This document shows, one piece after another, positions 1-7,522 of a DNA stretch of 64,000 nt. Source of the stretch: Flavobacterium sp. LC2016-12 (lineage in GTDB: Bacteria > Bacteroidota > Bacteroidia > Flavobacteriales > Flavobacteriaceae). The stretch covers positions 1-64,000 of the forward strand of contig NZ_JADKPT010000012.1 in NCBI RefSeq assembly GCF_015351595.1. The letters run 5' to 3'. The position numbers were made by a program, and so were the translations under genes. The number at the start of each line of letters is the position of its first letter. Position 1 is the stretch's first letter. The notes below the pieces were generated by a model. That model saw only the letters and a list, made by a program, of their open reading frames with translations, made no database searches and was not told where the DNA came from.

Positions 1-49
1 GGATTCGAACCTGCGGCCTTCCCGATTTCAATCGGGACGCTATAACCGT
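1..49 (-). pseudogene. tRNA-Pro-like 3' fragment, cut by window edge
   Basis: Read on the minus strand this stretch carries part of a D-arm (CGGTTATAGCG), an anticodon-like hairpin whose loop holds GAA, a variable region and the T-arm GGTTCGAATCC. Outside the anticodon hairpin it is nearly identical to the complete tRNA-Pro at 119-193. The expected 5' acceptor and D-stem half is not present beyond position 49, where the sequence turns to AT-rich spacer. The 3' acceptor lies outside the window. It looks like a broken or partial tRNA copy and not a working gene; the anticodon stem is a CCCGATTnnAATCGGG palindrome resembling intergenic repeats of this genome. Confidence 0.5.
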
Positions 50-81
50 TCGTTTATGTTAATTTCAAAAAAGTTTAAAGC

Positions 82-116
82 AAAAAAAAGTCTTTTCAAA
101 AAGATGAAAAGACTTT
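82..116 (-). terminator. Terminator of the tRNA-Pro gene
   Basis: An inverted repeat with arms AAGTCTTTTCA and TGAAAAGACTT is followed, on the minus strand, by a run of T. It lies directly downstream of the minus-strand tRNA-Pro and fits an intrinsic terminator. Confidence 0.7.
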
Positions 117-118
117 AG

Positions 119-193
119 TCGGGGTGGCAGGATTCGAACCTGCGGCCTCCTGCTCCCAAAGCAGGCGCGATAACCGGGCTACGCTACACCCCG
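119..193 (-). tRNA. tRNA-Pro (anticodon TGG)
   Basis: The minus strand folds as a full cloverleaf. The acceptor stem is CGGGGTG paired with CACCCCG, the D-arm follows, the anticodon arm is CCTGC-TTTGGGA-GCAGG with TGG as anticodon, and the T-arm is GCAGG-TTCGAAT-CCTGC. The 3' CCA is not encoded. It is followed by its own hairpin terminator. Confidence 0.96.
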
Positions 194-310
194 AAGATGT
201 ATTTGTTGTACTGCCCGTAAGCGGATGCAAATATAGTAATAAATTCTGTTTACAAAAGGAAAATCTCAAAATAAATAAAACTTATTTTGAGATAGTTATT
301 TAGGATTTAA

Positions 311-346
311 TTTGGTGGTAATTTTTTATAATAAAGTTTACATTTG
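311..346 (+). promoter_or_regulatory. Promoter of trxB
   Basis: TACATTTG at 339-346 matches the Bacteroidota -7 element TAnnTTTG, and TTTG at 311-314 serves as a -33 element with a slightly long 24-nt spacer. The trxB start codon is 23 nt downstream of the -7 element. Confidence 0.55.
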
Positions 347-369
347 CATCACAAAAAACTACACATATT

Positions 370-1317
370 ATGTCAGATACAATAGAAAAAATTAAATGCC
401 TTATTATAGGTTCTGGTCCAGCGGGTTATACTGCTGCAATTTACGCTGCCAGAGCTAATATGAACCCAATATTATATCAGGGAATGCAGCCAGGTGGTCA
501 ATTGACTACTACAAATGAAGTAGAAAATTTTCCAGGTTATGTTGACGGAGTTACAGGACCGGAAATGATGATTCAGCTGCAGGAACAAGCAAAACGTTTT
601 GGTGCTGATATTCGTGATGGTTGGGCTACTAAAGTTGATTTTTCAGGAGATATTCATAAAGTTTGGATTAACGATACTATCGAATTACACTGTGAAACAG
701 TTATTATTTCAACAGGAGCTACGGCTAAATATTTAGGATTGCCTTCAGAACAACATTATTTAAATATGGGTGGAGGAGTTTCTGCCTGTGCAGTTTGCGA
801 CGGATTTTTCTACCGCAATCAGGAAGTTGTAATTGTTGGAGCAGGAGATTCTGCTTGTGAAGAAGCACATTACTTATCTAAACTTTGTAAAAAAGTAACG
901 ATGTTGGTAAGAAGCGAAAAATTCAGAGCTTCAAAAATCATGGAAGAACGTGTTCGTAAAACAGAGAATATCGAGATTTTAATGAACCACGATACTGTAG
1001 AAGTTTTAGGAGACAGCAACGTTGTTCACGCTATAAAAGCTTTAAATAAAACGACTGGTGAAGTTATCGAAATTCCTGCAACAGGATTTTTCGTAGCAAT
1101 TGGCCACAAACCAAACACGGATATCTTTAAAGATTACATTACACTTGATGAAACGGGTTATATCATCAATACACCGGGAACATCTAAAACAAATGTTGAT
1201 GGTGTTTTTGTAGCTGGAGATGCTGCTGATCATGTTTACCGTCAGGCAATTACTGCTGCGGGTACAGGTTGTATGGCCGCTCTTGATGCAGAGAGATATT
1301 TGGCATCTAAGGAGTAA
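370..1317 (+). CDS. trxB: Thioredoxin-disulfide reductase
   Basis: Cytosolic FAD- and NADPH-dependent enzyme that keeps thioredoxin reduced. The 315-residue length is normal for the low-molecular-weight bacterial type. Visible landmarks are the FAD-binding GSGPAGYTAAIYAARA near residues 14-29, the redox-active CAVCDG near residues 139-144, the NADPH-binding GAGDSACEEA near residues 157-166 and the C-terminal FAD motif GVFVAGDAAD. The ATG at 370 follows a good -7 element. It stands alone, ending at a strong bidirectional hairpin. Function is secure from the motifs. Confidence 0.97.
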   Translation: MSDTIEKIKCLIIGSGPAGYTAAIYAARANMNPILYQGMQPGGQLTTTNEVENFPGYVDGVTGPEMMIQLQEQAKRFGADIRDGWATKVDFSGDIHKVWINDTIELHCETVIISTGATAKYLGLPSEQHYLNMGGGVSACAVCDGFFYRNQEVVIVGAGDSACEEAHYLSKLCKKVTMLVRSEKFRASKIMEERVRKTENIEILMNHDTVEVLGDSNVVHAIKALNKTTGEVIEIPATGFFVAIGHKPNTDIFKDYITLDETGYIINTPGTSKTNVDGVFVAGDAADHVYRQAITAAGTGCMAALDAERYLASKE

Positions 1318-1369
1318 TAGTTACTTTAGTTTCAAGTTTCAGGTTTCAAGTTTTGTTTGAATCTATAAT

Positions 1370-1410
1370 AAATAGAAAATCCATTCATTTTGTGAATGGA
1401 TTTTCTATTT
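1370..1410. terminator. Bidirectional terminator between trxB and a GIN protein gene
   Basis: A perfect palindrome with 18-nt arms around a TTTTG loop sits between convergent genes. It is nested in a second, looser inverted repeat (1329-1350 TTTCAAGTTTCAGGTTTCAAG and 1437-1454 ACTTGAAACTTGAAACG), so the whole spacer can fold on itself. Confidence 0.75.
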
Positions 1411-1457
1411 ATATATGTTCTGTAATTTAGTTCTAATAACTTGAAACTTGAAACGTC

Positions 1458-2291
1458 TTACTTTACCTTCTTAATCAATTTTGCTTCTTCAGAAAAACGA
1501 GTCAATTGAATCGCTGGATTTCCAAATAACGAAAGTTCTGCTTTGTCTCCAACAGCGATTGAAATAGCAGTTTCAGCTAAGATACTTCCTGTTGAATAAC
1601 TTTCAGCAGTCACATTAGCATCTTTTAAAGTAAATTTTATTCCTGTAAAAACCGAGTTATTATCTAAACGAATCGTTGCTTTTTCGGCAATTCCTTCAAG
1701 AGTAGCGGTAGCTTTTTGATATAAATCGCATTGGAATTTAGTTGCTGCGACTAATGATTTTATAGCCGAAGTTTTGCTTAGTTGAAGCGTCGCTTCATCT
1801 GCTTTTAAGTTTATTTCCGATCTCGATTTGTCATCAGCAATTAAACTGAATTTTTTAGCATTTACATTCAAATATAATTTTGAAAAATCAAAACTATTAA
1901 AAGTAATATCATCCAACTGAAGTTCCTGAATTGCATAAACAACAGCTTCGTTTTTTGTAATAACTTTATTAAAAGTATTCGTGTAGGTTACGTGTACAGT
2001 AAGTTTTTTGAAAATGGTACTTTCTTTTGAAGTATATAAACGAAGTGTTTTTTCTCTTAAATCCATTCCGATAATATCATGTAAATTATCATCAGCTTCA
2101 ATTTTAATTTCGTTTTTTTCTCCGCGTTCCAGATAAACTTCAATATTATCATCCACCTCAAGAGCATCAAAATTTCCTGTTTCTTTTATTGAAGTAGTTA
2201 CGATTTTAGTTCCTTTTATTTTTTCTCTTTTTTGGGCAAAAGTTACTGTAGTGACTAATAATAATAGGAGTAGGGCTGTACTTTTTTTCAT
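1458..2291 (-). CDS. Secreted head-GIN domain (DUF2807-like) protein
   Basis: The start at 2291 is chosen because it gives a clean signal peptide (MKKSTALLLLLLVTTVTFAQ); a longer frame to 2330 would put 13 unlikely residues in front. The mature protein of about 257 residues is beta-rich, with repeating short strands and alternating charged and hydrophobic residues, and has the GNFDALEVDDNIEVYLERG opening typical of the GIN (G, I, N motif) putative autotransporter-adhesin head domain. The product is probably periplasmic or surface exposed. It is the second GIN protein in a row, but it has its own -7 promoter element and a terminator upstream. The molecular function of GIN proteins is not established. 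Confidence 0.8.
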   Translation of the reverse strand: MKKSTALLLLLLVTTVTFAQKREKIKGTKIVTTSIKETGNFDALEVDDNIEVYLERGEKNEIKIEADDNLHDIIGMDLREKTLRLYTSKESTIFKKLTVHVTYTNTFNKVITKNEAVVYAIQELQLDDITFNSFDFSKLYLNVNAKKFSLIADDKSRSEINLKADEATLQLSKTSAIKSLVAATKFQCDLYQKATATLEGIAEKATIRLDNNSVFTGIKFTLKDANVTAESYSTGSILAETAISIAVGDKAELSLFGNPAIQLTRFSEEAKLIKKVK

Positions 2292-2312
2292 TAATTCTAG
2301 ATTTGATTTTGA

Positions 2313-2320
2313 CAAATATA
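2313..2320 (-). promoter_or_regulatory. Promoter -7 element of the second GIN gene
   Basis: TATATTTG on the minus strand lies 21 nt before the start codon at 2291 and just after the terminator at 2321-2350. No clear TTG is seen at the -33 position. Confidence 0.45.
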
Positions 2321-2350
2321 AAAAAATCATCCACTTTTGATGAATGATTT
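2321..2350 (-). terminator. Terminator between the two GIN genes
   Basis: On the minus strand AAATCATTCATC and GTGGATGATTT pair around AAAA and run into seven T. This separates the PadR-PspC-GIN transcript from the downstream GIN gene. Confidence 0.6.
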
Positions 2351-2377
2351 CTTTTATATTTAACAGTAAAATAAGGT

Positions 2378-3115
2378 TTATCCCTGATTGATACTTCCGC
2401 CTGAATTAGAAGTTTTTTCAATTGATTTAGGAGATCCTTTGTAATTAATGCTTCCTCCACTATTGGCATTAGCTTTCAAACTCACTATTGGGCTAATATT
2501 TATGCTTGCTCCGCTATCGGCATCAGCTTCAATCTCATTGGCTAATAATTTTTCAGCTTCTATATTTGCAGCACTCGATGCTGAAGATTTTACTTTTAAT
2601 GCTTTTCCTTCAATTGTAATAGAACCCGCACTGTCTGTATCTAAAGAGATTTCATCAGATTCTACATTAACATTCATTGTAGCAGCACTTGAAGCATCTA
2701 ATTTTATATTAGTAGAATGAAGAACATTTGTACTCGTTATAGTAGAAGCACTTGATGCCTCTAGTGCATCTATAGCAGGCATTTTTACAATTACTTTTTT
2801 CTTAGTAACATTGTGGAAAGAAGTAAATTCACAGCTAATTACAAGAGTTCCATTTTCAACAGTCGTTTTAATTTCTTTCTGCAAATTGTCATCAGCTTCA
2901 ACAATAATTTCTGTTTTATCTGATTGTTCGATTACAACATCAATAGCATTGCTTACTGATACGTTTTTAAAATCTCCCTGAACAATTCGTTTTTCAGTCG
3001 TAACATTTCCACTTCCTTCTATAGATTTCATGTTAGTAAAATTACATGAAGCGAACAGTAATGCGGTAACAGTGGCAATAATGAATTTCGTAATATGAAT
3101 GATTATTTTTATCAT
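2378..3115 (-). CDS. GIN domain lipoprotein
   Basis: The 245-residue product starts with a lipoprotein signal ending in the lipobox LLFASC at about residues 19-24, so it is likely anchored by lipid in the outer or inner membrane. The body (residues 30-245) is a head-GIN domain: GNVTTEKRIVQGDFKNVSVSNAIDV-like start, then many short repeats of the form SSAANI, DSAGSI and NSGGSI that suggest a beta-helix or prism built on a regular turn. It is 4 nt downstream of the PspC-domain gene, so the two are surely cotranscribed. A link to envelope stress is inferred from that context. Confidence 0.82.
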   Translation of the reverse strand: MIKIIIHITKFIIATVTALLFASCNFTNMKSIEGSGNVTTEKRIVQGDFKNVSVSNAIDVVIEQSDKTEIIVEADDNLQKEIKTTVENGTLVISCEFTSFHNVTKKKVIVKMPAIDALEASSASTITSTNVLHSTNIKLDASSAATMNVNVESDEISLDTDSAGSITIEGKALKVKSSASSAANIEAEKLLANEIEADADSGASINISPIVSLKANANSGGSINYKGSPKSIEKTSNSGGSINQG

Positions 3116-3119
3116 GGCT

Positions 3120-4856
3120 TTAGTTTATTTTGATTATAACTCCGTTTTTATCAGTGGTTAACTTTCCGTTGGTTTTTTTTCCGTTTAGAACTTCTTTTCC
3201 ATTAATTTTAATTGAAACTTCTTTTACAGTATCATTGTCAATAGTATTGTCTTCGTCACTGTCATAATCTACATCTCCATTATCATTTTCATCTGCAGGA
3301 CAATTCAAGCATTTAATTTTAGAACCCTCTACTTTATAATTGTAGTTTCCGCTAAAGTGTAAGTTGAAAAAATCATCTTCAGAGTCATCATAATCTTGTA
3401 TCGAAGCATCTGGTTTAAACAATTGGCCTTCTGGCAAGTACAAATATACATCAACTTCCTGACCTCTGAATTTATTTTTTACATCAGTTAGAAAATAATT
3501 ATCCAATACTAAATGATTTCCGTTGATCTGAATTTTGTAATCAATTTTTTCAGCTCTTTTTTTAGCATTTGTAAAAGAGTTTCCTCTTGCACTTCTTTCT
3601 ATTTGTAAGTATGGACTAGCTTCATCAGTGTGTAAAACATGCAAACGAACATCATTAGAATAAATTAATTGATTGTTTACAGAATCCTGTACAAACTCAA
3701 ACTCTCTGTGATAGTTGTTAAGGTCTTTAGCGAAATAATCATTGTATCTGAATTTTACATAAAGCGTATCTTTCGCATTGATACTGATCGCTTTTTTCTC
3801 TACCGTTTTTCCGTCATAAGAAATTTCAGTTGCTTGTTTGATTCCAATGCTGATAGCAATTGCAACAGCGATAATCCAGATTGCCAATAAAGTGTATTTT
3901 GTAATATTACCAATAGACTTTAAGTTTGGCGATAACAATTTGAAACCTAAAAGTGTCAAAAAGAAGAATGGGATTCCAATTGCAAAGAACATCAATAAAC
4001 CAAATGACCAAATAGGATATTCTGTAAAGTTTCCTGCTTCAACAAAGTTTTGCCAAGGGAAGTCAATAAAAATATTAGTTCCTAAGGTAAACACTCCAAT
4101 CAGCAACATGATCAAAACTGATATTCCTGACATGATTAAAACTACGCCTAAAAATTTTGCAAAGATTTTAAAAACCGTAATGACAAAGTCTCCAAATGAA
4201 CTACTTATTCTCTCAGCTCCCGACTTTACCTGGTTTCCCATTTTGTCATAATCTGCACTTTTAAATTTATCAGATAATGATTCTATTTCTTCACGAACTT
4301 TTTTTTCGATGTTTGAAATGGTTACCGGCTCACCAGTCATTTCTAATTTCTCAGAAGTTGTAACGGCTTCCGGAGTTACGATCCAAAGAACGAAATAAGC
4401 TAAAATTCCAGTTCCAAAACCTGCAAAAACAAATACTAAGAATATGATTTTGATCCAAACAGCGTCAATTCCAAAATAATGTCCTAAACCTGTTGCAACA
4501 CCACCAATCATACCTTTCTCTTTGTCACGGTATAATTTTTTATGTTTTCTTGTTCCGTAATCATTAAAAGACTGATTTGATTTTTCTTCATCTTCAATGA
4601 TGTAATCTTCAGGTTGTCCCATAACGGCAATCACTTCATCAACATCTTTCAGTCCAACAACATGTTTCTCGCTTTTTTGTTTTTCTGTTAATAATTCAGA
4701 AACACGCATTTCGATATCTTTAATAATTTCGTCTTGTCCGGATGAGCTGTTAAGCGATCGTTTTATGGCGTCAAAATAGCGGGTTAATTTTAAGTACGCA
4801 TCTTCATCGATGTGAAAAAACATACCTCCTAAGTTAATATTTACTGTTTTGTTCAT
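3120..4856 (-). CDS. PspC domain-containing inner membrane protein
   Basis: A 578-residue membrane protein. The N-terminal 90 residues are cytosolic and predicted helical. A PspC module follows at about residues 105-165 (KLYRDKEKGMIGGVATGLGHY, then a hydrophobic segment ending in YFVLWIVTPEA). Three further membrane segments lie between residues 225 and 345, and the C-terminal 230 residues are a soluble, very acidic region (runs of D and E near residues 485-545) probably in the periplasm. PspC proteins sense or buffer envelope stress. It sits 2 nt after a PadR regulator and 4 nt before a GIN lipoprotein, a recurrent Bacteroidota arrangement. Confidence 0.85.
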   Translation of the reverse strand: MNKTVNINLGGMFFHIDEDAYLKLTRYFDAIKRSLNSSSGQDEIIKDIEMRVSELLTEKQKSEKHVVGLKDVDEVIAVMGQPEDYIIEDEEKSNQSFNDYGTRKHKKLYRDKEKGMIGGVATGLGHYFGIDAVWIKIIFLVFVFAGFGTGILAYFVLWIVTPEAVTTSEKLEMTGEPVTISNIEKKVREEIESLSDKFKSADYDKMGNQVKSGAERISSSFGDFVITVFKIFAKFLGVVLIMSGISVLIMLLIGVFTLGTNIFIDFPWQNFVEAGNFTEYPIWSFGLLMFFAIGIPFFFLTLLGFKLLSPNLKSIGNITKYTLLAIWIIAVAIAISIGIKQATEISYDGKTVEKKAISINAKDTLYVKFRYNDYFAKDLNNYHREFEFVQDSVNNQLIYSNDVRLHVLHTDEASPYLQIERSARGNSFTNAKKRAEKIDYKIQINGNHLVLDNYFLTDVKNKFRGQEVDVYLYLPEGQLFKPDASIQDYDDSEDDFFNLHFSGNYNYKVEGSKIKCLNCPADENDNGDVDYDSDEDNTIDNDTVKEVSIKINGKEVLNGKKTNGKLTTDKNGVIIKIN

Positions 4857-4858
4857 GA

Positions 4859-5191
4859 CTATTGATTTTGATTGGTGATTAGATTTACGGCGTCAGATAA
4901 TTCTGTCCAGGTGCCGCTAAGTTCGTTTAAAAATGTTTGTCCTATCTCGGTTAATCCATAATATTTTCGTGGTGGCCCAGAGGTCGATTCTTCCCAACGA
5001 TAATTTAGCAAACCGTCGTTTTTCAGCCTAGTTAAAAGTGGATAAACTGTTCCCTCAACAACTAGTAATTTTGCGTTTTTTAAAGTGTCTAATATTTCTG
5101 ATGTGTATGCGTCTTTTTCTTTCAATACAGATAAGATGCAAAACTCAAGAACACCTTTGCGCATCTGTGCTTTTGTGTTTTCAATGTTCAT
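4859..5191 (-). CDS. PadR family transcriptional regulator
   Basis: The 110-residue winged-helix protein matches PadR: MRKGVLEFCILSVL near the start, the recognition region EGTVYPLLTRLKNDGLL near residues 46-62, and the wing SGPPRKYYGLTEIG near residues 72-85. PadR proteins are usually autorepressors of the operon they lead. Here it is the first gene of the PadR-PspC-GIN operon with 2 nt to the PspC gene, so that operon is the likely target. The inducer is unknown. Confidence 0.88.
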   Translation of the reverse strand: MNIENTKAQMRKGVLEFCILSVLKEKDAYTSEILDTLKNAKLLVVEGTVYPLLTRLKNDGLLNYRWEESTSGPPRKYYGLTEIGQTFLNELSGTWTELSDAVNLITNQNQ

Positions 5192-5231
5192 AATTTCATT
5201 TTGTTTTTTTTAGATTGAACAATTCGTTTTT

Positions 5232-5260
5232 TGATTGATGATGATGATTGATGATTGATC
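5232..5260. repeat. Short GATTGATGAT tandem repeat upstream of padR
   Basis: Imperfect tandem copies of GATTGATGAT lie between the padR-like gene and the upstream DUF4870 gene. It is in the likely promoter or leader region of the operon and could be length-variable. Confidence 0.35.
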
Positions 5261-5289
5261 GTTTTCTATAACCTTTAATCCTTTTAAGA

Positions 5290-5769
5290 TTACTTTATAA
5301 AAGGAATCGTTAGCGGATATTTGTAATATTCTCCGTTTGAAGTTTTTATTGAAGCATAAATCACTAAAAAGAATTCAACAACTTTTAGTAATCCAAAAAG
5401 TACTACTGCTGTTCCACCTATTGTAAGCAATCCAATGTTACCTTGAAAATCGAAATTTCTGATCTCAAAATCATGGTCGTTAAAAAAAGCTTCCATTGGC
5501 AGATTCTGAAGAAAAACAGTTACAAAAACCGGAATTGCAATTAAAGCCAAAACCAAAGTGTAAAGCAATAAACTCAATTGAAAGTTTAACGTCTGTTTTC
5601 CATGGTGATTTACAAATTCTGATTTGTCTTTGTAACTCGTCCAGATCAAAATTGGAAAAATATAATTTCCAAACGGAATGAAATACTGTGTTAAAGTACT
5701 TAAATGTGTGAACGTTGCAGTGTTCTTTTCTGATGTTGTTTCCATGATTAGTGGTGTTGATGTTTCCAT
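5290..5769 (-). CDS. DUF4870 domain-containing membrane protein
   Basis: A 159-residue protein with a hydrophilic N-terminus followed by three membrane segments (about residues 30-45, 70-90 and 115-145). The segment HLSTLTQYFIPFGNYIFPIL followed by KDKSEFVNHHGKQTLNFQLS is the hallmark of DUF4870, a family of small inner membrane proteins of unknown function. A second Met at residue 9 gives an alternative start. It lies 98 nt upstream of the padR gene in the same direction and may belong to the same envelope-related group. Confidence 0.8.
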   Translation of the reverse strand: METSTPLIMETTSEKNTATFTHLSTLTQYFIPFGNYIFPILIWTSYKDKSEFVNHHGKQTLNFQLSLLLYTLVLALIAIPVFVTVFLQNLPMEAFFNDHDFEIRNFDFQGNIGLLTIGGTAVVLFGLLKVVEFFLVIYASIKTSNGEYYKYPLTIPFIK

Positions 5770-6000
5770 GATTAAAAGTATATAGTAATTTCTTATACAA
5801 ATATATGGCTAAAAGACAGTATCTTGTTTTGCATAGTACCAAATATTAACAAAATTTTAACAAAGTTGAAATTTTAAAAGGGATTATAACAGGCTGAAAA
5901 TCATTCGTAAGTACTGGTTTTATTGGTGTTTTAGGAAAGTAATGTCAATTTATTGTGCGTGCATAGTTTTTTTGTATTTTTACATAAAAAAATAAATCAC

Positions 6001-6453
6001 ATGGCAGTTTCAGTTTCCAAACTCAATAAATTTGTATTATTCAAATTACCTTCAGCTTATATTTGTGGTGTCCGCGTTAAAGCAATTGATAAAGACAGAT
6101 GCGTAGTAAGTGTTAAACATCGTTGGATAAACCAGAATCCTTTTAACTCAATGTATTTTGCAGTGCAAGCCATGGCGGCCGAATTAACCACAGGAGCTTT
6201 GGTGATTTCTCAAATCCAGGAAAGCGGAAGAAAGATTTCGATGTTGGTAGCTAACAATAAAGGAAACTTCACTAAGAAAGCAACTGGGAGAATAACTTTC
6301 GTTTGTAATGACGGTCATTTAATTGCCGATGCTATTAAAAGAACAATAGAAACTGGAGAAGGGCAGACTTTCTGGATGAAATCGATTGGAACAAATGAAG
6401 AAGGAGTTCAGGTTTCTGAAATGGATTTTGAATGGAGCGTAAGATTAAAATAG
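6001..6453 (+). CDS. DUF4442 hotdog-fold protein
   Basis: The start at 6001 (MAVSVSKLNKFVLF) is preferred over an upstream in-frame ATG at 5953 because homologous proteins begin near here and the extra 16 residues look unrelated. The 150-residue product carries the DUF4442 pattern RWINQNPFNSMYFAVQAMAAE at about residues 41-61, where the NPF..MYF..Q..A block sits at the place of the thioesterase active-site helix. The family is related to PaaI-type thioesterases, but no substrate can be named. Confidence 0.8.
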   Translation: MAVSVSKLNKFVLFKLPSAYICGVRVKAIDKDRCVVSVKHRWINQNPFNSMYFAVQAMAAELTTGALVISQIQESGRKISMLVANNKGNFTKKATGRITFVCNDGHLIADAIKRTIETGEGQTFWMKSIGTNEEGVQVSEMDFEWSVRLK

Positions 6454-6460
6454 TTTTTTT

Positions 6461-6581
6461 GCCACAGATTTCTCAGATTAAAATGATTTTTTAAAATCAA
6501 AATCTTGATTTAGCTTTGACAAAGTTTTAAACTTTGTCAAAGCTAAGACTAGTAATCTTTTTAATCTGCGAAATCTGTGGC
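6461..6581. repeat. Nested intergenic inverted repeat
   Basis: GCCACAGATTTCTCAGATTA at 6461-6480 is answered by its near-reverse complement at 6562-6581. Inside it lies a separate 35-nt palindrome at 6511-6545 (arms TAGCTTTGACAAAGT and ACTTTGTCAAAGCTA). The inner unit recurs at 61793-61823 with the same CTTTG-CAAAG words, so this is a dispersed repeat and not merely a terminator. Confidence 0.7.
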
Positions 6582-6593
6582 AAAACAAAACAT

Positions 6594-6628
6594 AAAAAAA
6601 GACCTCAATAATTTTTGAGGTCTTTTTT
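6594..6628. terminator. Bidirectional terminator
   Basis: GACCTCAA and TTGAGGTC pair around TAATTT, flanked by A-runs on the left and T-runs on the right. It separates the plus-strand DUF4442 gene from the minus-strand small Cys-rich gene. Confidence 0.75.
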
Positions 6629-6646
6629 ATTGAAATAGAATTTCAT

Positions 6647-6808
6647 TTATTTTTTAACGCAACAAGATTTTTTGTCTTTTTTATCTGTTGCCGTTTTTTT
6701 ACAACAAGATTCTTTTTTTGCTTTTTCTTTTTGAACCGGTTTTGTTTCTTGTGCAGTTACTCCAATTGAAAATACAGCAGCCGTTAAGAAGGTAATTACT
6801 TTTGTCAT
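6647..6808 (-). CDS. Small secreted Cys-rich protein (53 aa)
   Basis: A 53-codon frame reads MTKVITFLTAAVFSIGVTAQ, a textbook signal peptide, followed by a lysine-rich mature part of about 33 residues containing ESCCKK and KSCCVKK. Two CC pairs in such a short periplasmic peptide suggest metal binding. It is the most downstream gene of the copper-like island and resembles in style the longer Cys-rich protein at 12585-12968. I do not recognise a named family. Coding potential is supported by the signal peptide and the terminator that follows the stop. Confidence 0.7.
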   Translation of the reverse strand: MTKVITFLTAAVFSIGVTAQETKPVQKEKAKKESCCKKTATDKKDKKSCCVKK

Positions 6809-6947
6809 TTTGATACAATTTGTTTTTTGTTAGAAATATTGTGTTCTGGTGATTCAAATATACCAACATTTCTTAGAGTTGATTCTTACAATTTGTTAAT
6901 GTTTTTATAATAATATGTCATTGAAAATTAAACAATCCAGGCATTTT

Positions 6948-7067
6948 CTATTTTTCTTCAAATTGTAAATCAGCTTCTTTGTTATTATAGACTGCTAAGG
7001 TTATTCCGGAAATAAAAAGTAGCATAAAAGAGATTTTTCTCCAATTTTTATTTGAAAAAATTGTCAT
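6948..7067 (-). CDS. Possible 39-aa single-span membrane peptide
   Basis: An open frame of 39 codons begins inside the last 20 nt of the upstream lipoprotein gene and reads MTIFSNKNWRKISFMLLFISG and onward, giving a basic start, one hydrophobic span and a polar acidic tail. The overlap with the upstream gene suggests coupling. There is no homology evidence, so this is only a candidate. Confidence 0.3.
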   Translation of the reverse strand: MTIFSNKNWRKISFMLLFISGITLAVYNNKEADLQFEEK

Positions 7068-7470
7068 CAATTTTAATATTGAGAGATTTCATGATTATGC
7101 CATTATAGTTTTCTTTCAGCAAATTATTTATTGCTTGTTGCGATTTGTAAACAATCTTATAATTATGATTTTCAATTTCAATGCTTTTGATAGATTTACT
7201 GATTTTAATTATATTTTCATCATCCCATCTTCCTCTTCCAAAATAAATATGTCCTTGTTTTTCGTCTGGATTATGAGGAATTAAATTAAAAACAATCGAA
7301 TCTCCTTTTTTCATTTCATCAAGCTGATCGTTTTTAACTTTCGAATTTATAATAACTTTTACTTTTACATTGCTTTCACCTTTGTTTGTAAAAAGAATAC
7401 CTTGCGAAGGATCACAGCTTATTAAGAGAAAAGCAGTCAGAAATAAGAATAGGAAATTTACTTTTTTCAT
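7048..7470 (-). CDS. Hypothetical lipoprotein
   Basis: The 140-residue product has a lipoprotein signal peptide with lipobox LLISC (Cys at about residue 19). The mature part starts DPSQGILFTNKGESNVKVKV and is predicted to be mostly beta. No known family is recognised. It lies 52 nt downstream of the multicopper oxidase gene on the same strand, which places it in the metal island, but a metal-binding motif is not evident: after the lipidated Cys there are no further Cys residues. Confidence 0.6.
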   Translation of the reverse strand: MKKVNFLFLFLTAFLLISCDPSQGILFTNKGESNVKVKVIINSKVKNDQLDEMKKGDSIVFNLIPHNPDEKQGHIYFGRGRWDDENIIKISKSIKSIEIENHNYKIVYKSQQAINNLLKENYNGIIMKSLNIKIDDNFFK

Positions 7471-7522
7471 TTATGAAGGTTACTGTTTAGTTTTTTGATA
7501 AAATCTCTATGCTAATATACTA

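Noticed and set aside
5232..5260. CRISPR-like repeat array
   Set aside because: The units are about 10 nt, imperfect and without spacers of even length. No CRISPR array or cas gene was seen in the window.
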